A DNA stretch of 64,000 nucleotides, from the NCBI GenBank assembly GCA_963682025.1, contig OY821519.1, forward strand, positions 13,503,047-13,567,046, read 5' to 3'. The stretch comes from Cordilura impudica (lineage: Eukaryota; Arthropoda; Insecta; Diptera; Scathophagidae). The notes under the pieces are model-generated. The model saw only the letters and a list, made by a program, of their open reading frames with translations. It was not told where the DNA came from and searched no databases. Numbering within the stretch: the first letter of the stretch is position 1; each line of letters begins with the position of its first letter. The position numbers and the translations under genes are program-made. Below are positions 1 through 12,528 of this stretch, in pieces.

Positions 1-1527
1 GTGTTACCAAAAAATTAATATATTAAAAGGTCAATTAATTCTCTACACCCACCCCCGTAAAAAAAATAATGTTGCCCACTATAGCCACAAAAACTGATTT
101 TTTAAATCTTAAAAATACAGATAGTTCAGATATTACCTCTCAAACTTCAAACAATGTAGTAATAGACTTAGACAATACAATTAAGTTAAATAATTATTTA
201 ATCATAAAAATTTAAAAATTTTGTTGTTAACAAATCAATGTATATTTCTTTTTAATTGACATCAATTCATGAAAAATTTTATAATTTACCAAATGTTATA
301 GTCCCATCTATGCTCATGACATTTATTACAAAATTAAAAACTTTTTCAAGTGAAAACTAATTATCACGTTTTTTGCAGTAATAAAACAATAAATGATTGT
401 TATCAAATGAAATATATAAATGTTTTAATATCAAGGGAATAAACTTTATAAACATGATGCCAAACAATATATGCACTCGTATTTATCTAGTACTTGTACT
501 TGAAAAAATAACACAGATGTCAATTTCTATAATTTAATGATCAATTAAAAAAAAAATGCAACAGAAAAAAAAGATTAGATACATCACTTAAACAATTTTA
601 TAGATCAATAAGAAATAACAAAAATACTTACATAATAAACCAGATCCAACTCAACCATAGAAATTTTATACGTTTGCATTAAAAAAATGTGTTAACAACA
701 AACACTCTAACAATAGCAATGAATATTCATTAATAAATTGTTATCTGGAATGCATTCAATCAGCAAACCAAACAAAGAAATACGTGTAAAAAATAAATAA
801 ACTTTACAAATTTCTCACTGACACTAGGTTACTAGTTTAACGTTAAAGCAAATAAACATGTTTCTGGTTGAGATGTTGCATAAATTACAGCACAAAAATA
901 ATATGTATATAAATAAACATGTTCAGTGAAAAATGGAAATTATGAAAATTTTTATTTAACTAAAAATCATATGAGTTGAGTTAAAAATCGGTGTAACACT
1001 AAAGATGATGATGCATTAATGAATGTGTAATTGATAAATAATTTATGATGTCATTTTCAGTGACATAAATTTATATGTAATTTATTCGTTTGCTAATATG
1101 TTTGTTTATTGTTGTTGTTTTTTGTTTGCACTTAAATTTACAAAACAAAAAGAACTGCTTATAAAGTGGAAATAATTGGCAATTATTAACATTAACTTGA
1201 ATTATGGTGTCAAGTTCAATAATGCTAGAAATTGTTAAATAATTTTTATTTAATTTAACGTATGTTCTGCAAATAATCAAGTTATAAACGATATAGCAAT
1301 AAAATAAACATTGACATTTTGTTGATTTAATTTCAAGTTGTTGTCAGAATCAAACAATGAGAATTTACACTTAATATGTATTTATATTTCTGTCATTTGA
1401 AAAAAAAAAAACATTTTTGCATTATATACAAAAGACTGAAGCTACAAACTTGTTTTGGTGACAATGCTTCATGAAGTCAAATCGGGCCTGCACGTTTGCC
1501 GTACACTAACGTGCTTGAAGGTACATA
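1..1527. other. AT-rich non-coding stretch, no gene seen
   Basis: Very AT-rich sequence with stop codons in every frame and homopolymer runs. I see no coding exon, RNA gene or repeat family that recurs elsewhere in the window. Confidence 0.5.
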
Positions 1528-1606
1528 TATGTATGTATATTAGTTTGTCATTCCATTTGTAACTTATCGAAATAAAAATTCGGCACCCCCTAAAGTATTA
1601 ATCGTA
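1528..1606 (-). repeat. family A dispersed repeat, small fragment
   Basis: The stretch reading TTTGTCATTCCATTTGTAA followed by a run resembling ACCCC...TAAAGTAT matches, in reverse orientation, the family A interior seen at 9367-9440 and 24660-24730. Only this short piece is recognisable and both ends are missing. Confidence 0.45.
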
Positions 1607-3654
1607 TGTATATTTGTTTAAGAAGCGAAGACGATAAAATGATATCGTTTTGTTTGAGGTAAAATTTGAAAGTTATATTTTTTTGAATAGACGACAAGTG
1701 GTGACAATTCCCATAAACAAAAAATTTTTCAATTGGAATTTTTTTCATCAATATCATCATCGACTGCCAACTTTTTCGCCCCAGAAATTTAGATTCTTCA
1801 AAAATTTATATATATTAACGCAAAAGCAATTTTAATAATAATAAAACAAAAATTATTTAAAGTTTTTTAATGGAATGAATTTTGGTGAAAATAAAGATTT
1901 TTTTCTCCACAGAAATCTTTTCACCTCTAAATTAATTTTTAAAAATTTTTTTTTTCAATTAATTTATTTGCAATTTATTTTACAAAAAATAATAACGAGT
2001 TGAAAGTATATAATTAAGAATATATATAAAACTAGTATGCCTTGTCGTGCTTTGTTACGACTTATTGACATGTGTGTTTTCATAATCGATCTTTCCTACG
2101 AAGTTTGCATTGTACAATTAAAAGATTTTATTTCTTTATTTTATATTTTCGGTGCTTCATTTGGTGCAAAAACTATAAAATTTTCGGTACTCATACACTG
2201 GAGCAAGCTATGTATAGCTGTCCATGAGAAAAATATGGTTTTTTCAAATTAAATTCGCTTAACGCTTAACGAATGGCATTGAATTTAGAATATCATTGAA
2301 TTTAGAGTATCAAAGATTAATTAAACACTTTTACTTGTTTACTTGTTTAATAAATTTTCTTCTTCTACTTCTGCTGACACATGCAATGATGTGTCTATTC
2401 CACAATGTGGAATATATAAAAAAGGACTTAAGACACTAGGTCTATTTTGTCATTTTGTGAGGGTACAAATTTTTATGTGGTTGGTACAGCTCCTCTATAC
2501 AGCCATTGACTTCACAAGGGAGGTTAGGGTGAGCTATTTAATATTTAAACTAAAAAAACACGTGCAAAAATACATTTAACCTAATTGCACGTAGAGTAGC
2601 ATCGCCAGGACCACAAAGAAAAAACTGAAACGCGTTTTCTCTTATGCGATGAACAGAAGCCGCAAGGCAACCTTTGCTCGATGGATGGCAAATTGAAACT
2701 CTTATTTAATATATGTGAGTATCATATTTTGTTCAACCGATGCCATAAAGGTGAATATTTTATTAACCTCAAAATTTTTGTACCTTAGAAATTTATTTGC
2801 ACAAAAAAAAAATTGTTTAACATATAAAATTAAAAAAAAATATATAAAAAGTGTTTTTATGTATCGAACTATAAAGGTTACAATAGGAATGGAGGGTACT
2901 TAATATTCAGTCTATTCAAATTTATCACTTTTTCTAGTTAGTGAAAAAATATCACAAATGTTGATATAGTTGTTAAAAAGCTTTCAGGAAATATTTTTTT
3001 TTTAAATATTTCCACCAAACTTATAAGAATAATTTTATTTGCTTCAGTGTAAAATAGAATTATTATCCATATCCAATTCGAATATTTAAGATTTCCTGGT
3101 TTATTCTTCGAATATTGAAATCAAAATTAATTGTTGTGTCAAAATTTGTTAGCTTGTTATTCCCTCTTGTTATTGAATTTTTTTTTTATCTAAATGTTAA
3201 CAAAAAAGAATTATCACATAAATAAAAACATAAGCAGAAAATATTGTTAAATGATCTGTTAAAAATGACGTGTGTCTAAATGAATTACTTGTCAAATTTA
3301 TGAATTTGTCATATAAATAATATGCATGCAGTCACTTTAGAAGGTGTGAAGTTATAACTTCAAATAAAAATAAACAACAAATAATAAAATAATAAATAAT
3401 ACATTGACGACTTTGACAAAATACGACAACGCAGAAAAAGACTTTTGAAGCTTTTGTTAAATGTATTTTTTTTTTCATTTTTGATTGATAAGCTTTTATT
3501 TCGTTGTTAAATGCAAATTATTTGGTAATGTCATTTGTTTAATTTTAAAATATTGCGGAAAAGCAATTTTTGAGGAATGAATTTAATTTAAATTTTATTG
3601 TTTTCATTTTACTAATATTCATTAATATTATTATTTTTTTTTTTAATTTTTTAG
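1607..3654. other. AT-rich upstream region of the + strand gene
   Basis: No convincing exon. About 2480-2560 (AGGTTAGGGTGAGCTATTTA) resembles, in reverse, the arms of the large inverted duplication near 6760-6830, so a related repeat fragment lies here. The unseen first exon of the + strand gene may lie in this stretch or before the window. Two short candidates were examined and not adopted. Confidence 0.4.
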
Positions 3655-3857
3655 CTTTCAAATCTAAATTACTTGCTAGTCACCACAACTTGTCTTGTAA
3701 CATTTGGTACAGCGATACGAGTTGATTGGAATACAAATACTGGTCCCATAATACCACCAACGCCTAGAACAACCGTAAGACCAGTACCGCCGTACAGAGA
3801 ACCGGCTGCGGTATGGGAAGATTTGAGTAATGACATACCCAATCCAAATCCTTACAT
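3655..3857 (+). CDS. secreted low-complexity protein, first visible exon (signal peptide remainder, Pro-rich start)
   Basis: This internal coding exon starts after a pyrimidine-rich acceptor (TTTTTTAG) and ends at a consensus donor (CAT followed by GTAAGT). Read from the first base it opens with a hydrophobic stretch, LLVTTTCLVTFGTA, which looks like the core and cleavage region of a signal peptide. A Pro-rich part follows (PIIPPTPRTTVRPVPPY), then VWEDLSNDIPNPNPY. No ATG lies in the exon, so the initiator Met and a few residues must come from an upstream exon ending in phase 0. The exon ends two bases into a codon, and the 15938 exon supplies the missing A (Ile). I do not recognise the family; a secreted cuticle or matrix protein is an inference from composition and from the cuticular gene nearby. 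Confidence 0.6.
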
Positions 3858-4850
3858 GTAAGTTGAAAAAGTAAATGATTACATCGAAACAAAAGACTTA
3901 AGACACAAACTTTTGAGTCACTTTGCAAAAGGTTTTTGTTTTTCAGAAAGTGACGCACTTCAATCATTAAAAGCAAAAAAAAAAACGGTAAACATGCGCA
4001 AAATATGTGGTTTGCTTGTTACATTAATTGATGTTAATTTGTGGCGATGTTCAGTCAAGCAGAGCTCATTTTTAATTTACTGGCTACACTAGTTAACAAA
4101 ATTTAAATTAAAGTCTTAAAAGAGTATAAAAATATTGACCATATATTTTTAAGAGGTTGAAAATATAAGCTTTCTGTGAATATTATTATCTGGAAAATAA
4201 TATTTTTCAAAATATATTTCAAAGAAAATGTTAAATTAAAACTTATTTTTGAATTGAATTTTAACTCTGAAATATGTTGAATTAAAAAAAAAAAAAAAGA
4301 AAACCGTCTGCGCCGAATCTTTGATACCCCTCACTTGTATCTTAAACTCAATATTATAACCAACCAATATTGGATATGGCTACCATTTTAATATAGTTGC
4401 CGATTCTGAACCTTTAAGTTCTAATATAAATTTAAAATTTATTGTTTTTTCTTTTTTGACCAGTATTTATTATTTTTTAATTTTTTTATAAAGACAATGA
4501 TGTTTTTGTTTTCATCGAAAGAATTAATTTCTATCTGAAAAATTGCATTATTTTTCGATTATTGGAGTATGATTTATATAGCTTGGTCATGCGTAGCGAG
4601 AAACTACTACGACTAAACTCTGCCAGAATTGAAAAAACAGATATTCGTCGTATTTTAAGTTGGTTGAGCCATTAATCTTTCGAAAAAACGAAAAATTTCA
4701 TTTATTTAATTTATTAGCATTATTTCTATATTCAACGCTTTAACTTAAATACATTTTCTTTCGTTTTCTAACCGAATTTTTATACTAACTACTATTCCCC
4801 GGTGCCAGATAATCGAGTGCTTTTTTTCTTTCAATGTTATTTTTTAAATC
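3858..4850. other. start of a 12.1-kb intron; repeat relic at 4296-4480
   Basis: Non-coding intron sequence. About 4296-4480 carries CGCCGAATCTTTGATACCCC and a following stretch (CTTAAACTCAATATTAT, CTACCATTTTAAT, TTGACCAGTAT) that recurs in the same order at about 37235-37400. It is a diverged copy of one dispersed element related to family A's left end. Confidence 0.45.
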
Positions 4851-5021
4851 TATATATGTGACCTTCTCCGAGAAAAGGGACCTAGTGTGTGAAAATTAAG
4901 TTTTGAGAAAAAAACGCATTTAAAGTTTCTACACCCTTTTAGGTACCAGAATCCACCGTTTTTAACACAACCCGTTTTTGGACACGCTAGGTCCCTTTTC
5001 TCGGAGAAGGTCACATATATA
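4851..5021. mobile_element. 171-bp MITE with 40-bp terminal inverted repeats
   Basis: The two ends (4851-4890 and 4982-5021) are inverted copies over 40 bp with one mismatch, beginning TATATATGTGACCTTCTCCG on each strand. The roughly 90-bp centre has no coding capacity. TA-rich ends suggest a Tc1/mariner-type non-autonomous element, but the TA-rich flanks prevent fixing the target duplication. Confidence 0.8.
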
Positions 5022-5584
5022 AAAAATTAATGAACATTTAAATGAGCCTAAAGTTATGCTAATCAATTTTACCTATGCACAATTCAACACAGGGCGTGTT
5101 ATATACAATTTAAATAATTCTCATTAACAGGATGTAACGAATTATTATAAATATTCTATTTAAATTAATTTAATATATTTTGAAGACATATTATATAAAA
5201 ATTTTATCATTCCGCACTTCTCCTTCACATGAGCTATAACTGTGCCAATTTTCACAACCCTGCGTGCATTTTGCTTAAAACGGGATTAAAAAATTTTCCT
5301 TCACCTAAAAATTGACTAAGATTAATATTGTACGGACTCTGCCCTATAGCACAAAAGAAAGAGTCAGAGGTAGCGTCAAGCCGACACTAAGAAGTACGAC
5401 TTGAAACTTTGGATACGTGGAATATAACCATACATACACATACATAAAACATATGCTACAACAATAACGAGCACAACAACAACGACAATTATAATTATCA
5501 CACACAAGAAAAAAAATTTGTATAACAACAATAGAAAACAATATCGAAAAATTATATCTTCTAGAGTTTTTTTTACATTTTCAT
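5022..5584. other. intron sequence, nothing recognised
   Basis: AT-rich intron sequence of the + strand gene. The short open frames here have no family signature. Confidence 0.4.
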
Positions 5585-5770
5585 TGAAATCTCCAGACCT
5601 AATAAATCGATTTTGGTTATTTCAAACACCAGACTTCCTGGGATGTGTATAAATAATTTTAGCTAAAAGTGAGGATCCTAGTTGGCCTATTGAGGGCATG
5701 ATCGTTATTTATACAAACGGAGAGACGGACATCGCTATAATATATACAGTTGGTATAAAGATCAAGAATA
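5585..5770 (+). repeat. family A dispersed repeat fragment
   Basis: The order of ATTGAAATCT, AATCGATTTTGG, TATTGAGGGCATGATCGT, GACGGACATCGCTATA and AAGATCAAGAATATATG follows the family A interior (compare 9115-9238 and 36830-36975). Both element ends are missing. Confidence 0.5.
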
Positions 5771-6110
5771 TATGTATTTTAATAAAAAAAATCGATAGAT
5801 CAAATTTCTTTCACAAAAAATAATTTTACACAGACATTTTTTTTGTTCAGAAGTATCCTAAAATATGCTTTAATTGGAAATATTATTGTAAAAATTTGTT
5901 ATCGAGAGAAAATTTTCTTCTTTACGGAAAAAAAATTTTTTGTTTTATCAGAAATTTATGTTTTACACTTTTTCTTTTTGAATTGAGCTAATCTGTTGCT
6001 TTAACTAAAGCTGAAACATTTGATCTCGAGCCATCTAAATTCTTAACAACTCATATAATAACTGCAATCACAAGCCTGGTTTTCAAAATTTTCCAAGTTT
6101 TCAAACATAA

Positions 6111-6364
6111 CGAGGGCTTATATTCAAAAAGTGCTATCTACATATGATAGCAATATTAATTTTTGATTTCAAACTGTTCTCTGATAAAACTGTCAAATAT
6201 AATATTAATTTTGATATCATTCATGATTAGTAGGACTATTTCTTAATAGATATTGTGGCAAATCAATCGACAAATACGTTCAGATCAAATTAATAAATTA
6301 GTTTTACACGCTCTCTTTAAAATAATTATTGATGCAGATAGCACTTTTTGAATATAAGCCCTCG
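6111..6364. mobile_element. 254-bp element with 33-bp terminal inverted repeats
   Basis: The sequence begins CGAGGGCTTATATTCAAAAA and ends with its reverse complement. The inverted repeats run about 33 bp with one mismatch. The interior is AT-rich and non-coding. Such short symmetrical elements are usually non-autonomous DNA transposons. The superfamily cannot be assigned because no clear target duplication is visible. Confidence 0.75.
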
Positions 6365-6445
6365 ATATTAAAAAATTTCAAATTATGGACTTATAATCAA
6401 AATAGACTTTGGAAATATATTTTATTAACTCATTATTAATTCAAA

Positions 6446-9400
6446 ACAAGTAAGAAAACATGTAAGAGTGTTAAATTCGGCTGTGCCGAATCTTTGATAC
6501 CCTCCACCTCGGTTTGAGTATTGATAATAAATGTAAACAAAATATTGGAAAAAGTAAACAATTTGTTAAACTTGATACCAAATTATTTAAGAAAATTGTT
6601 TGGGTTGGTTTTCGTCTTTTCTATTATTTCGGATTTATTTCGGTGTTTGCTTTTTGGTCATCGTGGTTGCTGATCGGCATGCATTTAGGTTATATACCTA
6701 TATGCATAAGTTTCCGGTTATATGATATAACTTCTCGTTTAATTTAGTTTTTGCTAATTAAATAGCTCGCCCTAACCTCCATTGCAAAGGTAATGGTTGT
6801 GTGGGGTGGTTATATGCATTAAATCGTGCAAATTGGAGATGGCTGTGTAGTTTCTTTTAACTGGCCAAATATTTCTTCATTGCAGCCATATAGATCAGAT
6901 GGAGTAACAAAATAATAACCAAAAAAAAGCTCTCTCAACTTTTTTATTAAAATATTGCCATAAATTGAAAACATAGAGAATAAATGTATAATAATAAATA
7001 ATCAAATTAGGGATGCCAAATGCAACAAACCAAATGTCCCAAATATTTTAAATAAAATAATTTGTTATCTTTATTTCCTGAAAAGCTTCAAATTTTCATC
7101 CAAAAAAAATTGTGAAAATTTATATATAAATAACATTCTCATCGAATTGCGTTTATTTCTGTAACAATTTTTATGTTAGCAATTCTTAAATATCATTTGA
7201 GGTTTTCTAAAATTCATTGAATTTAAATTAATGTTTTCCGACAATCGCAAAATATATCGACAGCTATTGTTGTTTGCACTAAGGATTAAGTGATTCACTA
7301 AGCACAGACATCTTAACGACAGTCGACAAATCTATTTTTCTATTTATTTAAATTGTAAACGAGTGGCATCTCTGTCAAAATAAGCGAAAAACACAAAGAA
7401 TAGAAAAAAAAAACAAATTACTTCGTGTTTAACAGGATGATTTTAGGTTTATGTTTAATATCATTATTTTTATTTATTTGAAAATGAAATAATGAATTGA
7501 ATATGCTATTTAATTTTTTTATTTATATAAAAAAGTTTTTTAATTAAAGCAAAATATTTTCACTATTTCATGATTTTTATTTATGTATGACGACATTTCA
7601 ACCTAAAAATTTAAGTTTTTATCGATTGAATAAACAACACAAAAATGGTTGGCGTTTAGATAACAACAACAGCTGACTTTAACAATAGCGAATATCGTTT
7701 AAAAATTTTACTGATAATTTTGCTATTTCCTTTTTTTAACGATTCGACTATCGTTAAAAGAAGTAACTGAAAAGCTATTATGCCAATATTTTTTTTAAAT
7801 GTAAACATTTTTTAAATGTAAACATATTTGGTCTTTTTTTTGGAATTTCAATTTGTGTTTAATGAATAAAACTTATATATTAAAGATGCAATTGATGTCT
7901 ATAAATTTTAAATAATTATTTCCGATGTTTTGATGTGAAATTCAATTAATATTTTCTAATATATAATTGGAAATTTTAATTCCAGTTTTTAGAATTGATA
8001 GTTTCTAAAATTTTTATGGAAAATTTAAAAAGTGCAATTTTGTATTTATCTGAATAATAATGCTTTAGTAAATATAAACAATTTTTAAAAATTAGATGTA
8101 AGCGCATTCAGATATTTTGTAGGTAAGGCAGAATAATAGTTCTATATAAATATGTAGAACTGTTTTGAAAGCAAAAAACTCATTGATGAACTTGGTAACT
8201 CTATTTTGTGAATACAACAAAAAGTTAATATGCCAAACTTATGTTCATATTTGTAAAAGAATAATGAAAAAACTTATGAAATAAAAGACCAGCCCATGTA
8301 TACTCTTAACGTTGTTCTGTATGATATCTAGTCGAAAATATTGAAATAGAAATATAGAAATAACTAGTGCAAAGCTTATTAGAACAAATATTGTGGCGCC
8401 ATCTACTGTGGTATAGTCACGCTGAGCAAAATGAAGTGACACTCTGTTAATGCAAAAGAAATGTATTTTCCCCACAACAAAATATTGCAGAATTTTATGT
8501 AAATAAAATAATATACCGATTTATTTCTAACATGCAGTTATTATGGATATATGTATGTACATATATAGAATATATGTATATTATTTGTATTACTTAATAT
8601 GTGTATGTATGTATATGTAAATATTACACACAAAAAATACAACATCAAACGTTATTTTTGTGTTTTTCTCTTTAAATAAATTAATACATATAATTTTTTT
8701 TTGGTAAGTTTACATTGTTTTTTTTTTTTTAATAACAACTACGTATTTAAGCATTATTTGCTTTAGATGCTGGTGAATTTTTACTCCCTTTATATTAACT
8801 CGTAGTGTCTGCTTGTCGTACAAATTTTGGATCAATTTTAACCACTTTCCCCTGACCCAATCGATTTTGCAGGCAGGCAATGACAGAAATGATCTAACAA
8901 ATTTTTTTAGTGATGCGAAAACAATGGAAACTCTTAAATTTTTCTACCAGAGTTGATACAAAATGTACAAAAGGTTTGTTTTTATTATATTATTACCACA
9001 ACGACCACAAAAACAATAAGTCCAGCTATGACAACAATGCAACATTTAGATTAGAATAACAACAAGAACAATATAGAAACATCATATTTTTCATTTTTTT
9101 TTTACTTTTTCAGAGATTTCCCTGCACCTGTTCCACCGATTTTAATGATTTTTTAAATAGAAATCTTCCCATGGTGAATCATTCTCACTAAATATGATCA
9201 CCCTAGCTGTCCTATTGAGGGCGTGATCGTGACAAGAAATCATATTTCAAATCAAATCATATTTCATTATAATCATTCAGTCGAAATATTTCAAATGCTG
9301 ATAAATTATACCTTAGCCAGAGATGAAGCTTGGATGAGATCAAATTTGTATGACCAGTGTGCAGAGGGTATATATAAGTTTGTCATTCCGTTTGTAATAA

Positions 9401-11602
9401 TTAGAAAAAAAATTTTGGACCCCATAAAATATATATATTTGTGATCCTTATAACAACCGGAGTTGATATAGCGATGTCCGTCTGTGGAAATCACGATGAC
9501 GGCATCAATCGGGCAGTTAGGGTGCTCGCTGACATACAAAATGATTCATTGAAATCCTGAAAAGTTTGCTGTCTAAAATCGTCCAAATCGGTCGATCAGG
9601 GCCCGAGATTTGAATGAAGAACTAAAAAAAGTCTTGAAAAAATATAATTTTCTATGTTGTTCTTGTCACGATGACGCCCTCAATAGTGCAGCTACAGTGT
9701 CATTTTTAGCGAAAACGATTCACCAAATTTATGGGAAGATTTCTCTTTCAAAAATCATTAAAATCGGTGGAACAGATCCAGAGAAATCTCTGAAAAAGTA
9801 AAAAAAAAATTAAAAATATGATGTTTTTATATTGTTCTTGTTGTTATTCTAAATGTTGTGTTGTTGTCATAGCTGGACTTGTTGTGGTCGTTGTGGTAAT
9901 AATATAATAAAAACTAACCCTTTTTACATATTTTTTTACTAACTCTCGTAGAAAAATTTAAAAGTTTCCATTGTTTTGGCATCACTAAAGAAATTTGTTA
10001 AATCATGTCTGTCATTGCCATGAGTCTGCCTGCAAAGTTTCAGATCGATTGGATCACGGGAAAGGGGTTAAAATCGATCCAAATTTTTTTCGACAAGCAG
10101 ACACGACGAGTTAATATAAAGCGAGTAAAAATTCACTAACATCTAAAGCAAATAATTCTAAAATACCTAGTTGTTAATAAAAAAAAAAAAACACTGTAAA
10201 TTTAGCAAAATAAAATTTTTTGTATAAATTTATTTAAAGAGAAAAACACAAAAATAACGTTTGCTGTTATATTTTTTGTATGTAATATTTACATATACAT
10301 ACATATTAAATAATACAAATAATATACATATATTCTATGTATGTATATATATCAATAATAACTGCATGTTAGAAATAAATCGGTATATTATTTTATTTAC
10401 ATAAAACTCTGCAATATTTTGTTGTGGGGAAAATACATTTCTTTTGCATTAACAGATTGTCACTTCATTTTGCTCAGCGTTACTATGCCACAGTAGATGG
10501 CGCCACAATTTTTGTTCTAATTAACTTTGCAATAGTTATTTCTATTTTAACATGAATGTCAATATTTTCAACTAGATAACATACAGAACAATGTTAAGAG
10601 TATACACGGGCTGGTCTTTTATTTCATACGTTTTTTCATTATTCTTTTTTAAATATGAACATAAGTTTGGCATATTAACTTTTTGTTGTCTTTACAAAAT
10701 AGAGTTACCGAGTTCATCAATGAGTTTTTTGCTTTCAAAACAGTTCTACATAGTTATATAGAATTATTATTCCGCTTTACCTACAAAATATCTGAATGCG
10801 ATTACATCTAATTTTTAAAAATTTTTTATAATTACTAAACAGTATTATTCACATAAATAGAAAATTGCACTTTTTAAATTTTCCATTCAAATTTTAGAAA
10901 ATATCAATTCTAAAAACCGGAATTTAAGTTTCCAATTATATATTAGAAAATATTAATTGAATTTCAGAAGATCACATCAAAATTTAGGAAATGATAATTT
11001 TAAATTTATAAGACATCAACTGCATCTTTAATATATCAATTTTATTCGTTAGATACAAATTGAAATTCCAAAAAAAAAAATACCAAAAAGTATGGCAATA
11101 TCTTAATAAAAAAGTTGAGAGAGCTTTTTTTTTTTGGTTATTATTTTGTTACTCTATCCGACCTATATGGCCGCAATGAAGAAATATTTGGCCAGTTAAA
11201 AGAAATTATACAGCCATTTCTCCAATTAGCACGATTTAATGCATATAGCCACCCTACACAACCATTACCTTTGCAATGGAAGTTAGGGCGAGCTATTTAA
11301 TTAGCAAAAACTAAATTAAACGAGAAGTTATGTCATATAACCGGAAACGTATGCATATAGGTATATAACCTAAATGCATGCCGATCAGCAACCACGATGA
11401 CCAAAAATCAAAAACCGAAATAAATCCGAAATAATAGAAAATATGAAAACCAACCCAGAGAATTTGCTGAAATAATTTGGTATTAAGTTTAACAAATTGT
11501 TTACTTTTTCCAATATTTTGTTTACATTTATTATCAATACTCAAACCGAGGTGGAGGGTATCAAAGATTCGGCACAGCCGAATTTAACACTCTTACTTGT
11601 TT
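6446..11602. repeat. 5.2-kb inverted duplication (foldback-like) with family A-type ends
   Basis: The left arm (about 6446-9238) and right arm (about 9661-11602) are inverted copies at roughly 85-90% identity by eye. Both outer ends read ACAAGTAAGAGTGTTAAATT on their own strand (the left with a small insertion), followed by a short hairpin TTCGGC-TGT-GCCGAA. The arms enclose about 420 bp that contains a reversed family A piece (9345-9530). The left arm is longer because of an extra block at 6963-7826. A 77-codon open frame occurs in both arms (6514-6747 and 11544-11311), but most base differences change the residue, so it is probably not a gene. Confidence 0.75.
6963..7826. mobile_element. 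insertion of about 860 bp in the left arm of the inverted duplication
   Basis: Aligning the arms shows this block is absent from the right arm. The block is bracketed by CATA at 6959-6962 and 7823-7826, which could be a 4-bp target duplication. It has no open frame of note and no recognised ends. Confidence 0.45.
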
Positions 11603-12517
11603 ACTTCAAATCTGGTCAAAGGAACTAAAGCAAACATTTTCCATATTAAGAAATCCAGTATTGAAATCTGACATCTAACATCTATTGTATTATAAAAGGA
11701 AGAGAAATCATGATCCAATACACAAGTGGCCAATTGACCACTATCACATAACGCATAATTCCAGTATTCAATATACTCATCTGAAATTTGATTACATATT
11801 AAGGACAACTTAAATGAAGCATAAATAAAATAATGGTGGGATAAAAGAAACGGACATTGGAATTGACCACTTGTATTAAGAAGAGATTGACTACACAATA
11901 GAAAATAGTCTAAGAGCGATGTAGTAGTATTCCAAACATCAAAATGTGTGGGAACAGAATTGTGCCTTATTAAGAGATTAGAGCGATCACAAAAAGAGCG
12001 AATTTTCCTTGCGTTTGTTATATCAAATAAGTTGTTATTAAAGTCCCCAACTAATATTATATCATTATATTTCTCAAAAATATCGTATATCATTGATTCA
12101 AGAATATCTATCTACATTTCCATTGGGTAAATAAACAACACCTGACAAAATGACGCTTCCACCTATATATATTTCGATAAAAAGTACCTCACATCCCCCA
12201 TAATATGACTCTGTTAAAATTATGTTATGCCGAATTCTTTTCGAAACGTTGATACCAACTCCTCCAGCTCGTTCATGAGGACGATCAGTTCTGGAGAAAA
12301 CATAACCAGGAATACTGACAACATCACTTGGAACGTCAGGTTTTAGCCAAGTCTCAGTTACTGCAACGATATCAAAACATGACACTTTAATCAGGTTTCC
12401 AAATTCATCAAACTTTACTGAATTACGTGCTGGTTTAATACTTTGCACATTACAATGACCCACTTTTAAATCAGATTCCAAACCACGTAAATATATATTT
12501 GCAACATCACCATCACT
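11603..12517 (-). pseudogene. LINE endonuclease fragment (AP-endonuclease domain, Jockey/CR1-like)
   Basis: Two reading frames on the - strand together cover an apurinic-endonuclease-like LINE domain. The first (12517-12098) has GHCNVQSI, VTETWL with the catalytic-type Glu, then SRTDR and AGGVGI. The second (12093-11593) has ILVGDFN and SLLDYFLL, with SHHYF where SDH normally stands. The frames differ, so a frameshift lies near 12095, and the catalytic Asp of the SDH motif is replaced. The reverse transcriptase is absent: the copy stops at the edge of the inverted duplication. Its 5' side is interrupted by the LINE at 12529-15173. Confidence 0.8.
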
Positions 12518-12528
12518 GACAATAGGTT
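12516..12528. repeat. target-site duplication of LINE copy 1, left
   Basis: CTGACAATAGGTT here is repeated exactly at 15174-15186 on the other side of the LINE. A 13-bp duplication is typical of target-primed LINE insertion. The last bases merge with the (TTAGG)-like tail, so the boundary is uncertain by a few bases. Confidence 0.65.

Noticed and set aside
2681..2713. Possible first exon (ATG GAT GGC ... ATAT before GTGAGT)
   Set aside because: The donor is good, but it ends in phase 1, and joining to 3655 runs into a stop codon within 25 codons.
2859..2876. Possible first exon of the + strand gene (ATG plus five codons ending AAAG before GTTACA)
   Set aside because: Phase 0 and the resulting signal peptide would fit, but the donor GTTACA is poor and such a short match is easily chance. 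Needs a transcript.
6514..6747. 77-codon frame repeated in both arms of the inverted duplication
   Set aside because: Most differences between the arms alter the residue and there is no domain, so there is no sign of selection on protein.
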